A stretch of DNA of 64,000 bases from NCBI GenBank assembly GCA_051453625.1, contig JBOZIK010000001.1, positions 267,842,882 through 267,906,881 of the forward strand, read 5' to 3'. The notes beneath the pieces were generated by a model, which was not told the DNA's origin, ran no database searches, and worked only from the letters and a program-made list of their open reading frames with translations. The position numbers were made by a program, and so were the translations under genes. Of this stretch, positions 1-11,939 are shown one piece after another. The number at the start of each line of letters is the position of its first letter. The first letter of the stretch is position 1. This DNA comes from Welwitschia mirabilis (Eukaryota; Gnetophyta; Gnetopsida; Welwitschiales).

Positions 1-559
1 CATCAAGAAAATTCACTTCAAAACTCTACTATTAACCTTACAAAATTATAAGAAAAGCAAAATGTCAACATTGAAAACTTAGTAAATGTCTTTCAAAAAA
101 TCATGTTGATAAACTAAATATCACAAAGGTCATTAAAAAAAAAAACCTCTTTGAAATCCCAAAGAAATAAGAAGAGACTATAAGGTTGTAACATAAAGCA
201 GACATAAAGTAAACCTTCCTTTTTGTGAATCATCAACCTTCCAAAATGACATTAGAAATAATGAGAAAGAAGACAACATCAAAATATTATAATATTATAA
301 CTTTCCTTCTCTTGATAAAAATAAAAAGAAAAATTCTTTACAAAAAAAACTAGCTACCTCTTGCCTTAATAGGCTTAATGCTAATTCAACTTTCAATAAA
401 CATTTGAAATCCTTGATGAAAAATATAAGCATAAACTTACCCTTCTAGAAACTTTTAAAACAAAATCCATGGTACTCAAAGCTATGAAAAGACTTAACAA
501 CAAAAGAACAAAAATTATTTATCCCTAATAAAGTCTTTTTAGCTCAATTCCTTACAAAT

Positions 560-1357
560 TTGGTATTACAAAATCTCTAAAATTTAAAGATCTAGGGACA
601 GCAATGGTTAGTATTACATTAGATGGAAACAAAAAGATTAGAAGAGATTTAATTAACTTTAGAGTTAGTGTTAACATAATTCCATTATACATTTACAAAG
701 GACTTGGTTTAAAAGGTAGAATAAAGCCTATTCAGATTCTTTTAGAGTTAGTAAATACTTTAGTTAAGAAATCCTTAGGAGTTATCAAAGATTTAATGAT
801 ACAAATTAAATAGTTCTACTACATAATAAATGTTGTTATCATAGTGGTTAAACATAATAAAGGATATCCATTACTTCTAGAATGAGCCTTCTATGCAACA
901 GTCCATGGCATTACTGACACAAAGACTAGGATAATAGACTGTCATCTAGGAAACAAAAAGTTTATAATTAGATTTTTTGATGCAACTGATAAAGGCCTTG
1001 GTGACGAAATGGATATAGAAAGTAAAATTAAATCAAATTTATTCCTTCAACATCATTCCCTTGAATAAAGATGGCTGATATTAGATGAGCCTATGTTTTA
1101 TGATGACCCACTTGAGATTAAGAATGTTTAAGGCTTTGATACATCCAACTTTGGGCATAACTTTTTAAATAAAAATGCAAGGAATCCAAATGTTAATTGA
1201 AAACTCATACCTTAAGGGATATTATCCATTACATAAGCCAGAGACTAAAAATTTTAGTTTAAACCTAAAAAATCTTCCTAGTGAACTAAAATATACTTTT
1301 CTTTGTAATAATCAAAACAAACCTCTCATAATCAATGAAAATATCTTCTTTGAATGA
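560..1357 (+). pseudogene. retropepsin and post-protease linker of R1
   Basis: The frame at 604-813 (69 aa) has the layout of a gypsy aspartic protease: a beta-strand, the flap-side SVNIIP motif, IYKGLGL, then IKPIQILLEL and GVIKDLMIQI. The catalytic D-(L)-G-A block that precedes SVN now reads NFRV. Each of the three key codons is explained by a single G-to-A or C-to-T change, so the enzyme is dead. After stops the frame resumes with YPLLLE*AFYAT, the decayed ILGRPFLAT motif, and RIIDCHLGNKKFIIRFF. The piece at 1175-1357 (60 aa) contains LKNLPSELKYTFL, the conserved linker between protease and reverse transcriptase in this clade. The same blocks occur at 9600-10440. Protease identity is secure; function is lost. 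Confidence 0.8.
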
Positions 1358-1690
1358 GAGTTATCTTTAATATTTCTTTTGACTTCTAAAATTCATGTGC
1401 TTATATGATATCATAGAGATTTATCTGCTATTCCTCTCTTCCTCCAATTGATTCTACTAAAAAATAATTGTAGGCCTTTTATATTTTATCAATTGATGAA
1501 TATTTAGTTTGGGCATTATTTCTCTAAAAGAATGCAATTCCCTAAGACCATAAAAATAAATCCTTCCTTTTTTCTTCTTTTTTAATAAAAGTGTTGAATA
1601 GAATTTAGGGTTTAAATAAAATTTGTTTTTATTTTGCTTTAGTATTTCCTTTTTGCTCTTATATGTTATAATTTTTACTTTGGTTTTTTA
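1358..1690 (+). other. R1 deletion region without recognisable coding
   Basis: This AT-rich stretch sits where about 3 kb of reverse transcriptase, RNase H and integrase should be. I see no conserved motif in any frame. It may be filler or strongly decayed pol. Confidence 0.4.
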
Positions 1691-1694
1691 GTAA

Positions 1695-1860
1695 AAAATT
1701 AATCTATGGTTAGGTCCTTACCTTTTTGAGAAAGTACATTCTAATGATTCTATTAAGATTTCTAACTTAACCACTAAAGAATTAGAAAGTTAATGGATAA
1801 AAGTTGAAAATATATGAGTAACTTTCTTAATTTTCTCTTAGCTTTTTCCTTTATAGGCCA
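1695..1860 (+). pseudogene. integrase C-terminal tail of R1
   Basis: The plus strand reads a decayed form of the gypsy integrase tail (GPYLIKKVHSNGS-like, then the QRLK block). It matches 12895-13110 in R2 closely at the nucleotide level: both share the run encoding KKVHSN followed by I-S-N. The tail normally sits after the catalytic core and binds DNA. Its upstream partner is missing here, so this is a deletion remnant. Confidence 0.65.
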
Positions 1861-1947
1861 TTATGACATTACTTGATTATCTTTTAAACATGACTTATAT
1901 ACTTATTTCCATGATTAGTCTTTTAACTTGGGCATTTTATAGTGGTA

Positions 1948-1968
1948 AAGTTAGATTCATTCAATCTT
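1948..1968 (+). repeat. conserved post-pol hairpin, R1 copy
   Basis: A short inverted repeat lies after GGCATTTTATAGTGGTAA. The arms are decayed here (AAGTTAGA and TCAATCTT), but the same position in three other gypsy copies (13229, 21921, 30593) forms an 8-bp stem of AAGATTGG with CCAATCTT or TCTAATCTT around a short loop. Confidence 0.5.
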
Positions 1969-1969
1969 A

Positions 1970-3403
1970 AAATCTTCACACATCTATGAACTTCAATTGA
2001 AGGAAGATGCTTTATTTGTTATACTTTTCTCAATGATGAAAAGGTTTTAGATTGTTTAAAGGTGTTCTTTTCTATCTTTATCTTATGACTTTACCTTTGT
2101 TTTTTAGATTGTTTGGTCAAGTGGAATTTCTAATTATGCAAAAATAAAATAAAATAAAATAACTAAAAAAAGAAAAGAGAGTGAAATAAAATCATTATGT
2201 TTTTTATTCGAGATATCTCAAAAAACATGGTCACTATAACCTCCTACTGCAAGTACACTAGGGTAAATTTTCCTAAAAGAGGCCCTTGGCAGTATAATAT
2301 GATAGTTGCAGAAACTCCACTGGGAGGTTAGTTATCCATGCTTTATGGTTTCTTACTTCTTTGACTATGGTTGTACTTTCCTTATCATGGATAACATAAT
2401 AATAAAAATGTGGAGGCTACAGGATTAGTGGTATTCTTAGTGTCATTAGAGACATTGCTTATCTTCTTGACTCTTCATCTTTCTACATTATCATTTTATT
2501 TCTTAAGATTTAGGTGTTTTTTTTAAAGATGTGAGTGGATGAGTTCATTTTTAAGTAACTCTTTGATTATATCATTCATCATTTAAAGCATTTAATTGAT
2601 AGCATTGTCATAACCACTACCTCATCAAATAGAATTTTTTATACATCAAGTCATGCATTTTTAAATCAAGTAATGTTATGATTTCTTCTATAAGAGTCTA
2701 CTAGTTAAAAATTTTAGGTAGGTAGGCTATCTTTTTTATGTTTCTTTATGTCCATTATTTTTTTTTTCGTTCGGTTAGTTGTTTCATAGTCATTTCCATA
2801 TTTTCTTATCATTTTAGGACCTTAACATTTAATGCTCTTCTTGTTTAGTTCTTAATAAAGAGTTGATTTCTTTCTTAAATGAGTTTTATTAATAATGTTG
2901 TAATGTTTATTTTTAATCTTTTAGAGTTATAGATGTTGCTCTTAAATCATTTTTATGATGAAAAATTTATTGGGTAGTCATGGATTTGTCTTATCCTACT
3001 TAGTATTTTTTCATTACTCTTTCCATGCTAGTCAGAATACTTCATACATCTATATTTTTTAATTTTAACATTCATATACTTATCATTATACATAATTTTA
3101 AAATTTGTCCAAATTCAAAAACATCCATCATCTACCTTCTCGCTCCCATATGTTTTCTTTGCTTTATTAGCCAATGCAGGACATATTATTCATTTTTATA
3201 AATTTTTCAAGTTTTTTTAGAGCTTTCATGAGAATAATTTTTAAATTTTCACTCCATAAACATAATGTGTTACATATTATTTTATTATATGATGTGCTTA
3301 AGATTATTTATGGTCCTATTTTACAATTTCCAGATTGATTTTTTGTGTAAGATAATTTGTCTTACATTTGTAGTTGTTTATCTAGTTTCTATCAAGAACT
3401 AAT
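1970..3403 (+). other. 3' non-coding region of R1
   Basis: No frame resembles a protein. The part at 2220-2480 aligns with 13470-13700 in R2 and with 22150-22330 and 32145-32330 in the 9-kb units, so it is an internal part of the element. The remainder up to the polypurine tract is T-rich and featureless to me. Confidence 0.5.
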
Positions 3404-3422
3404 AAAGGCTAAATGGGGGCTA
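3404..3422 (+). promoter_or_regulatory. polypurine tract of R1
   Basis: A purine-rich run, AAAGGCTAAATGGGGGC, lies directly before the LTR start TGATGTGATGTC. This is the expected place for plus-strand DNA priming during reverse transcription. R2 has an equivalent run at 17036-17053. Confidence 0.65.
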
Positions 3423-4430
3423 TGATGTGATGTCAAATTGTGTGTATTTAATGGGGTTTTATAATCTATTTTATAAGACATTTACATAGGGTTAGATGAA
3501 ATTCTAAGGATTATGAAGAATTAATAAAAGATCTCATAAATATGTAATTCTTAGCATGATTAAAGGCATGTAAGGCAAATTTTGATGCATATGAATTTGG
3601 AGGAAAATAAATGATGCAAAAGGAATGCTTATCTCTAATGAAAAGAAAAAAAGAACTATCATCCTCATAATGCCACATGGGAATGCTAACATGGACTGAA
3701 GTTGGAACTTCTGAGTCATTCTTTCTAAAGAGTAGTAATCCACTCATGTCATCTGGATGACAGTTAAGATGATAGTTATAACTGCCAGTTGATCTTTGTC
3801 CATTTATTTCTTGTAATTGAGTGTGTTTTACAGCACCTTTTGTGTGTTGGTTTTGTTTCTTAACCCTATAAATAAGACCCTTCTTTGACTCTCCTCTCCA
3901 GCTTTGATGCATTGGACATTCTTATTATAGGAGATTGAAGACTGAGAGATTTATCTTGAGAGTTGTAGAAAGATGTTTCCTTGGTAAAGGGTTGTGCATC
4001 CTCCATTGAGACTTGGCTATTTTGTAAGATGTTGGCTTGATTTAATATAAAACTTTATTTTCATTTATGCATTTAGTTTTATTAGATGTCCCTTATGGTT
4101 TATGTTGCCCTTGATCTAGTGATAGTTTCATGGGTGATATAGGTCTTAAAGGCAGCTTTTGTTAAGACTAAAAGAAAGTAGTCTAGATTCATTTTACATT
4201 GCATTTAGATTTATTTACATTTACATTTGCATTTCATCTTTCTTTTCTGCATTATTTTTAGAATTCAGTTACGATATTCTATTTAGAAATTAATCTTCAT
4301 TCTTCTCTTCTAAGTCTTTAATTGATTACAACATTCAGTTCCACTTCCATATATATTAGTGTATTATCTTATGTAAATATCTATTTTTAGTTGTAAATGA
4401 CAAGATCTGCATCAACATAATCATTTGCAC
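3423..4430 (+). repeat. 3' LTR of R1
   Basis: It starts TGATGTGATGTC right after the polypurine tract. Its start and its second half align with the LTRs at 5381-6590 and 17057-17785: shared blocks include GGAGATTGAAGA, CATTGAG and the stretch up to GTTTATGTT near 4100. The right end is uncertain, because homology fades near 4400 and TypA sequence begins near 4440. The middle is more diverged than between the two R2 LTRs. An antisense open frame at 3511-3912 has no family features and is probably chance. Confidence 0.65.
3867..3874 (+). promoter_or_regulatory. candidate TATA box in the R1 LTR
   Basis: TATAAATA lies within CCCTATAAATAAGACCC, mid-LTR, about 30 bp before a pyrimidine-rich CTCTCCTCTCC stretch. 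Its position fits the U3/R boundary of an LTR promoter. This is sequence-based only. Confidence 0.5.
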
Positions 4431-4439
4431 AAATATGGA

Positions 4440-5380
4440 CTACAATAAGGGGCATAATAATTCTAAGCAAAAATATAATAATTCATTACAAGAACGTTAA
4501 AATCAAGATTATTAACATATCTAGTCATTCAAACTTTAGTGGAAATGTATAATGTATTCTTAACATGATTGAAGGTGTTATTCTTATGTGTGAAAGGCTA
4601 AATGTCATAAACAAGATTTGTTTTGAAAAAAAACATCAGAGTGTAGACCTTTGATTCCTGTTATTATGAATAAGATTGATAGACCTTCTATTCATCTTGA
4701 TCATATTGTAAATGCAACATTCAATCTTTTTATTCAATTGGATGCTATAGATGAATAATTGACTTTCAAGTCATTTATGTAAGTTCTATTAAGGGGTGTA
4801 CTAGCTTAAGTCAAAAAAATATAGGGAGTAACCTATGACACCTTTTTAAAGTAATTGTTTAAATGCATAACTGAATGGCTAATTAATCTAGATGATCTTA
4901 TGTAATTAATGGTAATAAGTTTGAACTATGATAAATACAAATGTTGAATTGCTATCAACATAGTTCATTCTATTATAATGCAAAAGGAATTACATATAGA
5001 GGTTTATTATGTAAAATGAAACTTTAGGTTTGGAGAAATCAGTGAACTATTTGTATATGAAAATTTTATAAAAGTTTCTATTGAGACTATTAAAGCTAAA
5101 GAGGTTTGCACTATCTGTGGCATGAATGATGTTCTCATTAGCAAAATATTAGTAGCTAAAAATAATGGAAGGGTTCTACTTGGAATAACAATAGAGGAGT
5201 CTACTATGAAAATTTCATTTTCTGTTAATATTTTACATTTTTTTTGGTAGATAGAGAAAACATGTGATAAGCAAAAAACTTCATGAAAGGCTTTCTTAGT
5301 GATTACAGAGAAACTTGGCTATATAAGTTGAAGATGAAAAAACAACTAATACATTTATTATTAGTGGTAGAGGCATACAT
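4440..5380 (+). pseudogene. TypA: TypA/BipA GTPase retropseudogene, copy 3 (truncated at both ends)
   Basis: This is a decayed, intronless fragment of the chloroplast TypA/BipA translational GTPase, a ribosome-associated factor that acts in the stroma. In order the plus strand gives RGIII (from the switch region), a decayed DTPGHSDF region reading [32 protein letters not shown] (the G4 motif NKID is intact), IDE, then domain-II sequence GEISELFVYENF with TIKAKEVCTICGMNDVL, then EESTMKISFSVNIL, and finally SGRG at about 5362-5379, where it stops at an LTR. Many stops and frameshifts are present. The P-loop end and the C-terminal part are absent. It is bounded by R1's LTR on the left and R2's LTR on the right. 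The family identification is firm because long blocks match in order and two better copies occur at 23971 and 33954. Confidence 0.85.
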
Positions 5381-6590
5381 TATTGCACTGTCAAATTGTA
5401 TGTATTTGATAGGGTATTTTAAGTAGTTTTATAGGACATTGAGTCTTGATGCTAATAAAGAGCTAAGGCAAATCTTATAAAAACATGTAGTCTTCATTAC
5501 ATTTGATACTATTTAAGGTAAATTGCAATACTTCTTATCTGAAGTAGCAATCTTGTAATCAAAAAGGCTAATATAACACAAGAAATATATTTATAATCCC
5601 ATTGTCCACCATATCATTTAAATGTTAGAAGAACTTATGTTAACTAGGACACTTACTGAACTAATTTGGTAGCCAATTTGGATTATGTATGATATGGCAT
5701 CATCTCTTGTGATGTCTAGATAACTAGAAGGATGACACCTAAATATAAAGTTTTACCAAACTTTACTAAAATTTTACCATGTGTCATGTGATTTCTTACA
5801 TGGCCATTAGAGTTTTACCATGTTTATTAATATTTAGTCTTTTTAAAATATTTATTTGTAATAAATATAGCCTTCACTCTTGACTCTAACTATATCTTCT
5901 TTGATACTAGAAGTTCTCATGATAGGAGATTGAAGAATAGGAGATTCATCCTTGTAGTTATAAAGAGATGTCTTTCTTGATATTGAACTATGTATTCTTC
6001 ATTGAGGTATTCTTGCTTTGTAACATAGATGTTGATTTAAATTAATCAAAATGCTTTTTTTTTAATATCTTTTTTTATATGCATCTTTCTTATGGTTTAT
6101 GTTACTTTATCTGTGCTATAGATCATAAGCACTATCTTGTTAAAGTTGATATTAGTAGTTTATATGCATTGCATTTCAATTTCTAGATTAACTTTACATT
6201 GTTTTCATAATCTATTTGACATACTTGATATCTTAGATTGGTCTTGAGTAGGTGATGGCTTCCTTAATTGATATAGATTATATACGGTTGATATCTATGA
6301 CAGGTTGATTTGGTAATTGAATAAATGTCACATTTAAATTAGTTTTGCATTTTATTTATATAGTGTATTTACTTGCATTTTTTCACTTTGCATTATTATT
6401 TTTTTCCACTTAGAAAGTACCTTAATAGTTTGTTTGAAATTAATTCTATTTATTCTTGCTTATGCCTTCGATGGAATTATGACATTTAGGTCCACTCTTA
6501 TCTATATTAGTATGTTTTATTTGTACATATATTTATGATTAATAGGATTTAATTAAAGACATAACATTACATAAATACACACTATAATAT
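5381..6590 (+). repeat. 5' LTR of R2
   Basis: It begins TATTGCACTGTCAAATTG, aligned with TGATGTGATGTCAAATTG at 3423 and TGTTGTATTACCAAATTA at 17057; the starting TG has become TA. Downstream blocks shared with 17057-17785 include the stretch around TAGAAATCTTATAATCAAA, the TTACCATGTTTATT block and the CATTGAG block. The right boundary is set just before the primer-binding site. Confidence 0.7.
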
Positions 6591-6592
6591 CT

Positions 6593-6610
6593 TGGCACAA
6601 TTATTAGGTA
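6593..6610 (+). promoter_or_regulatory. primer-binding site of R2, decayed TGGCGCCGTTGCC type
   Basis: The sequence TGGCACAATTATTAGGTA aligns without gaps to TGGCGCCGTTGCCGGGGA, the primer-binding site known for many Athila/Tat elements. Of eight differences, six are G-to-A or C-to-T transitions. It lies at the expected distance after the LTR. It would pair with a tRNA 3' end to prime minus-strand DNA. Confidence 0.7.
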
Positions 6611-7808
6611 AGGCTATTTAGATTTTAAGGATTGTCATTACTTAGATAACTAGTTTGAATTTTGATTCACGTATTTGTCTATAGTAGCATTATATCTGTA
6701 TAGTAGAATCGTAGGTTTTTCTTTCTACGTTCTCCAATTTTGTGTTTTGAAAATAACACCTTATCATTCCCCTTATCATTTAGATTACACGTGATGATAA
6801 TAGCTTATAAAGCTAGTGTTTTTTGGTTTTCATAAGAACTATCATCCCCTCTTTCATCGAGACAACTCAGAGAACAATTATCAGTGTTTATTTTATGTTA
6901 TTTCATGATTCTATTTATGTTTTTTATTTTTAGGTTTTTATGTCTTCTATTGTCCAAGTGTATTATCCGAAAAACCACTAAAATCATGCTTGTAAAAACA
7001 AAACTAATCATGCTAGGACATGATAAACTTAGGTAAAAAGATAAAATATCAGAGAGAGTGATTATTAATCAAAGAAAATATCCGAGAATGTTTGATTAAC
7101 TATAAACTAAATCCAAATAAATACACTTGAGATACACAAAATATTTTAAGAATTAAGCAAAAAGATTTTCCTACATTTATTATTTTTAAATCTAATNNNN
7201 NNNNNNNNNNNNNNNNNNNNNNNNNNNNNNNNNNNNNNNNNNNNNNNNNNNNNNNNNNNNNNNNNNNNNNNNNNNNNNNNNNNNNNNNNNNNNNNNNNNN
7301 NNNNNNNNNNNNNNNNNNNNNNNNNNNNNNNNNNNNNNNNNNNNNNNNNNNNNNNNNNNNNNNNNNNNNNNNNNNNNNNNNNNNNNNNNNNNNNNNNNNN
7401 NNNNNNNNNNNNNNNNNNNNNNNNNNNNNNNNNNNNNNNNNNNNNNNNNNNNNNNNNNNNNNNNNNNNNNNNNNNNNNNNNNNNNNNNNNNNNNNNNNNN
7501 NNNNNNNNNNNNNNNNNNNNNNNNNNNNNNNNNNNNNNNNNNNNNNNNNNNNNNNNNNNNNNNNNNNNNNNNNNNNNNNNNNNNNNNNNNNNNNNNNNNN
7601 NNNNNNNNNNNNNNNNNNNNNNNNNNNNNNNNNNNNNNNNNNNNNNNNNNNNNNNNNNNNNNNNNNNNNNNNNNNNNNNNNNNNNNNNNNNNNNNNNNNN
7701 NNNNNNNNNNNNNNNNNNNNNNNNNNNNNNNNNNNNNNNNNNNNNNNNNNNNNNNNNNNNAGTTCTATGAAAAAATAAAAATAAGTAGCTTAACCTAATT
7801 CTCCTATT
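6611..7808 (+). other. untranslated leader of R2 with a 564-N gap
   Basis: No coding signal is seen at 6611-7196. Positions 7197-7760 are unresolved N. The remaining bases lead into gag. Confidence 0.5.
7197..7760. other. assembly gap, 564 N
   Basis: Unresolved bases in the R2 leader. Confidence 0.99.
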
Positions 7809-9270
7809 ATGATAGGAACCTCTACTACCTTCATAAGTCTAAATGCTAATGTTATAGTTAAAGAACTAATTATAAATAAAAAGCATGAAATTGAAAATTC
7901 TTTTAACATACCTCCTTGTAATGATATCAAATTAAGAAATTTAAATGCATGTCTTATTTTTTATGGAGAAAGGTGTGAATATCCCCTCTAACATATAGCT
8001 GACATTGAATAATTAATGATTACTTCAAGAAACAATAAAAGACAAATTAATAATCATACTTATATGATTATCTTTCCTATCACATTAAAAGTAAAAGTGG
8101 AATTATGATTAAGAACTATTTCATATAAAATCTTAAAAACATAGAACCAAGTTCAAGGAGCATTTATAAAAAGATTTATGAATAAAACAATAATAAGAAA
8201 AAGAAAAAAAGAGGTAACGAATTTTTAAAAGCAACCTGATTAAGATTATGGCACTACTTATGAACAATTTTTCATTGTAATTCATTCTAATTCTATAAAT
8301 GTTTTAACTCAAGAAGAATTAATAGCCTATAGTGGACTTAATAGCCAAGCTAAAGAACTTGTAGACTTTTCATGTGATAGAAATTTAATGAATCTCACTT
8401 TAAAAAATGCATGGAGGTTGTTGGAAGAATTAGTGAAAGTAATTCAACTCTGGTCTAAATCAACATCTAAAGAAAATTGTACTATAGGACAAATCATAAA
8501 AAATCTTAAAGAAGTAAAACAAGAAAAGGAATAACTAAAAACAAAAAAATGTATCAACAAATGTAATAAAAGATTTCACAATAATATTATAAAAATATGC
8601 TCAAATGATATTAGATACAAAGTAGAAACTAAAAAGAATGAGATTTCAACTTATAATTTATGTGAAGAAAATGATTACATAACAAAAGAATGTCCTTTAT
8701 TGCCAACTTAAACAAAAAATTTATGAAGAAATATTCCATTTAATAAAAAATCTTTAAACTATATAAACTAAAACAAAAATCACAATTAATGACAACATAG
8801 AATGAATGGACAAACTAATTTTCAATCTTTTGAAAATAAATTTAAGAACTTTTAAATAAATCATTCAAATTTTAAACACTTTAAAAATAGATTTGAGAAT
8901 GCTAAATTCTAGTAGAATAACTTAAAATTCTAACCAAGTAGCTCAACTTATCAAACAAGTTTATTAAATTCATAAAATCAAAATGATCCACTTAGAAACT
9001 CCATTGATGAGCTAAAAAAATATCAAGGGAATACAAATCCAAACATTAAAACTCTAGTGAATTTTTTTTAAAAAAACTATGCTTGCAAATCAAGGACAAC
9101 AAGGATCACTTGTAATACAACCTTTATCAAACCCTAATAAAGTAAGAAAAGATTTTAAGGTTGTAACAAAAATTAGAAATAAATCAATGCCTTCTATCCA
9201 TGAGGCTTCAACTTCTAAAAATGATAAAAAAATGAAAAAGAAGAAGAGGATACGAGAATCTTAGAGAATC
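7809..9270 (+). pseudogene. gag remnant of R2
   Basis: Gag forms the virus-like particle that packages element RNA. The first stretch (7809-7991) is open for 60 codons. At about 8265-8530 a broken frame reads YSGLNSQAKELVDFSCD, then NLTLKNAWRLLEELVKV and LWSKS, matching the Athila/Tat gag block in which an F/Y-x-GL motif is followed by an alpha-helical LLE region. At about 8655-8710 a decayed zinc knuckle reads NLCEENDYITKECPLLP; it keeps the C-terminal cysteine and lacks one of the first cysteine pair. A lysine-rich open piece at 9079-9264 (61 aa) follows, probably the basic gag-pol linker. Stops and frame breaks are scattered throughout. Gypsy gag is well supported by its position between PBS and protease. 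Confidence 0.7.
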
Positions 9271-9539
9271 ATAACTTTTCTTCTCCTTTAAGTGATAAGC
9301 TTAATAATAAAAATTCTTTACAAGATAAAGGAAAGAAAATTGCTACTTCTTGGCTTAATAGATTAAATATCAATCCTATTTTTAATTATCATCTTAAATC
9401 CTTAATACAAGAGGTGAGCATAAATTAATCCTTTTAGAAACTCTTACAGGAAAATCCTAAACATTCTAAGTTATGAAAAGATCTAATTATAAGAAAACAA
9501 AAATGAATCATACCTAGTGAAGTCTTCCTAGCCCAATCT

Positions 9540-10440
9540 ATAACCAAATAGTTTCACAAAAATGTCTAAAATTTAAGGATGCTAGGACAAAAATGATTAG
9601 TATTACATTAGAAAGAAATAAAAGAATTTAAAAAACTTAATCAATAAAAGAGTGAGTGTTAATAATATGCCTTTACACAAATTTCAATGACTTAGCTTCA
9701 AAAGTAGAATTAAGCCAATATATATTATGTTACAATTGGTAGATACATCAGTGAAAGAAATATTTCAAAGTAATAAAAGATTTGGTTATTAAAATAGAAA
9801 AAGCATTCTATCCAATAGATGTGGTTATGATTAAATTTGAGCATAATGAAGGTTGTCTACTACTTGTAGGTAGATCATTTTGTATAATAGCCCATTGTAT
9901 TCTTGATACAAGATCTAGAATGATGAAGTGTCACTTAGAAAATAAAAAGTTCATCATTAGATTTTTCAATGCCACTAAAAAAGATCTAGATGATGAGTAG
10001 AATATTAAAGAATAAATTAAGCCAACATTATTTTTACATGATTTTGCACTTGAAGAGAGATGGTTAATGCTTTATGAGATTGCCTTGTATGATGATTCAT
10101 TTAAAGTAGAAAATTTAAAAGCTTTAGATGGTGAAGAACTCAACTATGAACATTTAAGAACTGACTATTGTAATCAAGAGAATGAATGAACTAAAACTAT
10201 AATTTATGAAGAATTTTAAAAACTAAAAACAATTGAGATTCCAAATTTTAAGGGATATCATCCATCCTTGTCATCTAGACAATTGTTAAAGATGATAGTA
10301 AAATCTAAGAAAAAAATTAATAGAGACTAAAAATATGAATTTAAATCTAAAACCTTTACCTAGTGGACTGAAATATATCTTTCTATGTAGTGACTAGAAT
10401 AATTCATTTATAATAAATGAGAATCTTTTCCCTCAATAAG
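9540..10440 (+). pseudogene. retropepsin and linker of R2
   Basis: The R1 protease region is colinear with this one. It contains LKFKDA then MISITL, a decayed active-site region around 9620-9670, and an open frame at 9782-10000 (72 aa) with FYPIDVVMIKFEH, then LLLVGRSFCIIAHC (the decayed ILGRPFLATA motif) and MMKCHLENKKFIIRFFNATK. The linker MNLNLKPLPSGLKYIFLC follows at about 10330-10390. The protease cleaves the gag-pol polyprotein; this one is dead. A gap begins at 10489. Confidence 0.75.
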
Positions 10441-10488
10441 AGTCTATTTTGATCTCAATTTTAAATTCTAAGATTAATCCATTTGATT

Positions 10489-10612
10489 NNNNNNNNNNNN
10501 NNNNNNNNNNNNNNNNNNNNNNNNNNNNNNNNNNNNNNNNNNNNNNNNNNNNNNNNNNNNNNNNNNNNNNNNNNNNNNNNNNNNNNNNNNNNNNNNNNNN
10601 NNNNNNNNNNNN
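10489..10612. other. assembly gap, 124 N
   Basis: Unresolved bases between R2 protease linker and reverse transcriptase. An open frame crossing it is an artefact. Confidence 0.99.
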
Positions 10613-11575
10613 AAAGATGAAATCATTAAATTAATAGATACTAAAATTATTTATATCATATCTAATATTGAGTGGATTAGCCCTTTGATGGTAATGCTAA
10701 AAAAAAGATGGGAAGTAAAAAATGTGTATTAATTTTAAAAAGCTAAATGAATTAATTAAAAAAAGGCTAGTACCCTTTATCTTTTCTTGATCAAATAGTT
10801 GATAGAATCCAAGGACAAGCCTTTTATTACTTTATTGATGGATGTGGTGGTTACAATCAGGTTTTTATAGCTATGGGGGATCAATAAAATACAACTTTCA
10901 CTTCATAGTTTAAAACTTTTCTATTAGACACATTCCTTTTGGACCTTGTAATTTCTTCGATACTTTTTAATGTATAATGATGGGTATCCTTTTTGATATA
11001 TTAGAGGATTTAATTGAAATTTATATGGATTAATTCTTAATATTTGGTAAAAACTTTAAACAAATATATGAAAAGTTTAAAAAGTTCCTTGATAAATGCA
11101 TTAAGAGTAATCTACATTTGAGTGATGGAATTATCTTAAGTCATTCAATTTCTAGTAAGGAAATTAGGATGGATCCTAAAAAAGTAAGTATCATTAAAAA
11201 CCTAACTTCTCTCATAAATGTAAAACATGCTCAACCTTTTCTTAGTCATTATGACTTCTATTATCATTTTATTTAGGATTATGCTAAAATTTATAAGCCC
11301 GTTTACTTGTTACTTGAAAAAGAAGCTAAATTTGAATGAAATAAATTTTGTTAGCTTATGTTTGAAATGCTTAAAAATAAAATCTCTTCCACACCTATTG
11401 TAATGATACCTAATTGAAATATATATTTTGAATTAATGTGTGATGTTAGTAATATTATTATGAATGGGGTTCTTAAACCAAAAAAGTATGAAAATGATTT
11501 TAAATTTATATCTTACTATAGAAAAACCTTGTTTAAAGTTTAATCAAATTATACTACTACTAAGAAAGTAACGTT
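10600..11575 (+). pseudogene. reverse transcriptase of R2
   Basis: The reading resumes after a 124-N gap. Recognisable pieces in order are IKLIDTKIIYIIS then EWISPLMVMLKK (the gypsy block before the fingers domain), the decayed YRKLN region, a FL-D-G-Y-SGYNQI equivalent reading as YFIDGCGGYNQVF with stops, a decayed FGLCNAPATF region (FGPCNFFDTF-like), a FMDDF-equivalent around 11015-11035 that reads IYMD*FLIF, then LVLG-like and PKKVSIIKNL, and the connection domain with FLSHYDFYYHF. The catalytic Y/F-x-DD box is broken. Many stops occur. It would copy element RNA to DNA in the cytoplasmic particle. Identification is secure from motif order. Confidence 0.75.
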
Positions 11576-11579
11576 AGCC

Positions 11580-11921
11580 ATGATCTTTTGCTTTGATAAT
11601 CTTAAATACTATCTTTTAGGCTTTCATATGAATGTTTATACCAATTATGTATCTAGTAGATGCCTCATAGCCAAAGAATATTCTAGTGCTAGACTCATTA
11701 CATGGATCCTCCTCATGCAAGAATTTAATCTTATCATCATTATTAAAACAAGAAAATATAACTATGTAGCAGATTACTTATCATGTCTTTTTTCTTCTCT
11801 TGATGATATTATGCTTGATTATTCATTTTTGAATAAACAAATTTTTGCCATATCTTCCACTCATCCTCCTGCTTGGTATGCTAACATAGTTAATTATCTT
11901 ATTATCACAAAAACACTATAA
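11580..11921 (+). pseudogene. RNase H and start of integrase linker, R2
   Basis: This is the longest clean piece of the element, 113 codons. It reads FDNLKYYLLGFHMNVYTN (the FRSYLLG and VYTDH block), LITWILLMQEFNLIIIIK (RWILLLQEFDL block) and NYVADYLSCL (VADHLSRL block). The tail is the standard linker ending HPPAWYANIVNYL. Native family residues lost include the D of YTDH (now N). RNase H removes the RNA strand during reverse transcription. Confidence 0.8.
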
Positions 11922-11939
11922 CATTGGAGTCATAATTAA

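Larger units (their letters stand above)
1..4430 (+). mobile_element. Ty3/gypsy element R1 (Athila/Tat-like), pol-deleted, left end outside window
   Basis: A degraded LTR retrotransposon on the plus strand. In order I see the end of the gag-pol linker (about 300-600), an aspartic-protease remnant (604-1060), the linker that follows protease (1175-1357), then only the C-terminal tail of integrase (about 1700-1830), a long non-coding 3' region, a polypurine tract and a 3' LTR starting at 3423. Every coding piece aligns by eye with the more complete element at 5381-17785, which shows that reverse transcriptase, RNase H and most of integrase are missing between about 1360 and 1690. The left LTR lies outside the window. 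No frame is intact, so the copy is dead. Assignment to gypsy is firm; the Athila/Tat clade is inferred from the protease style and from the related element's primer-binding site. Confidence 0.8.

Noticed and set aside
3511-3912. 133-codon minus-strand open frame
   Set aside because: It lies antisense within the R1 LTR, across the TATA-like promoter, has no family motif, and the other LTR copies do not preserve it.
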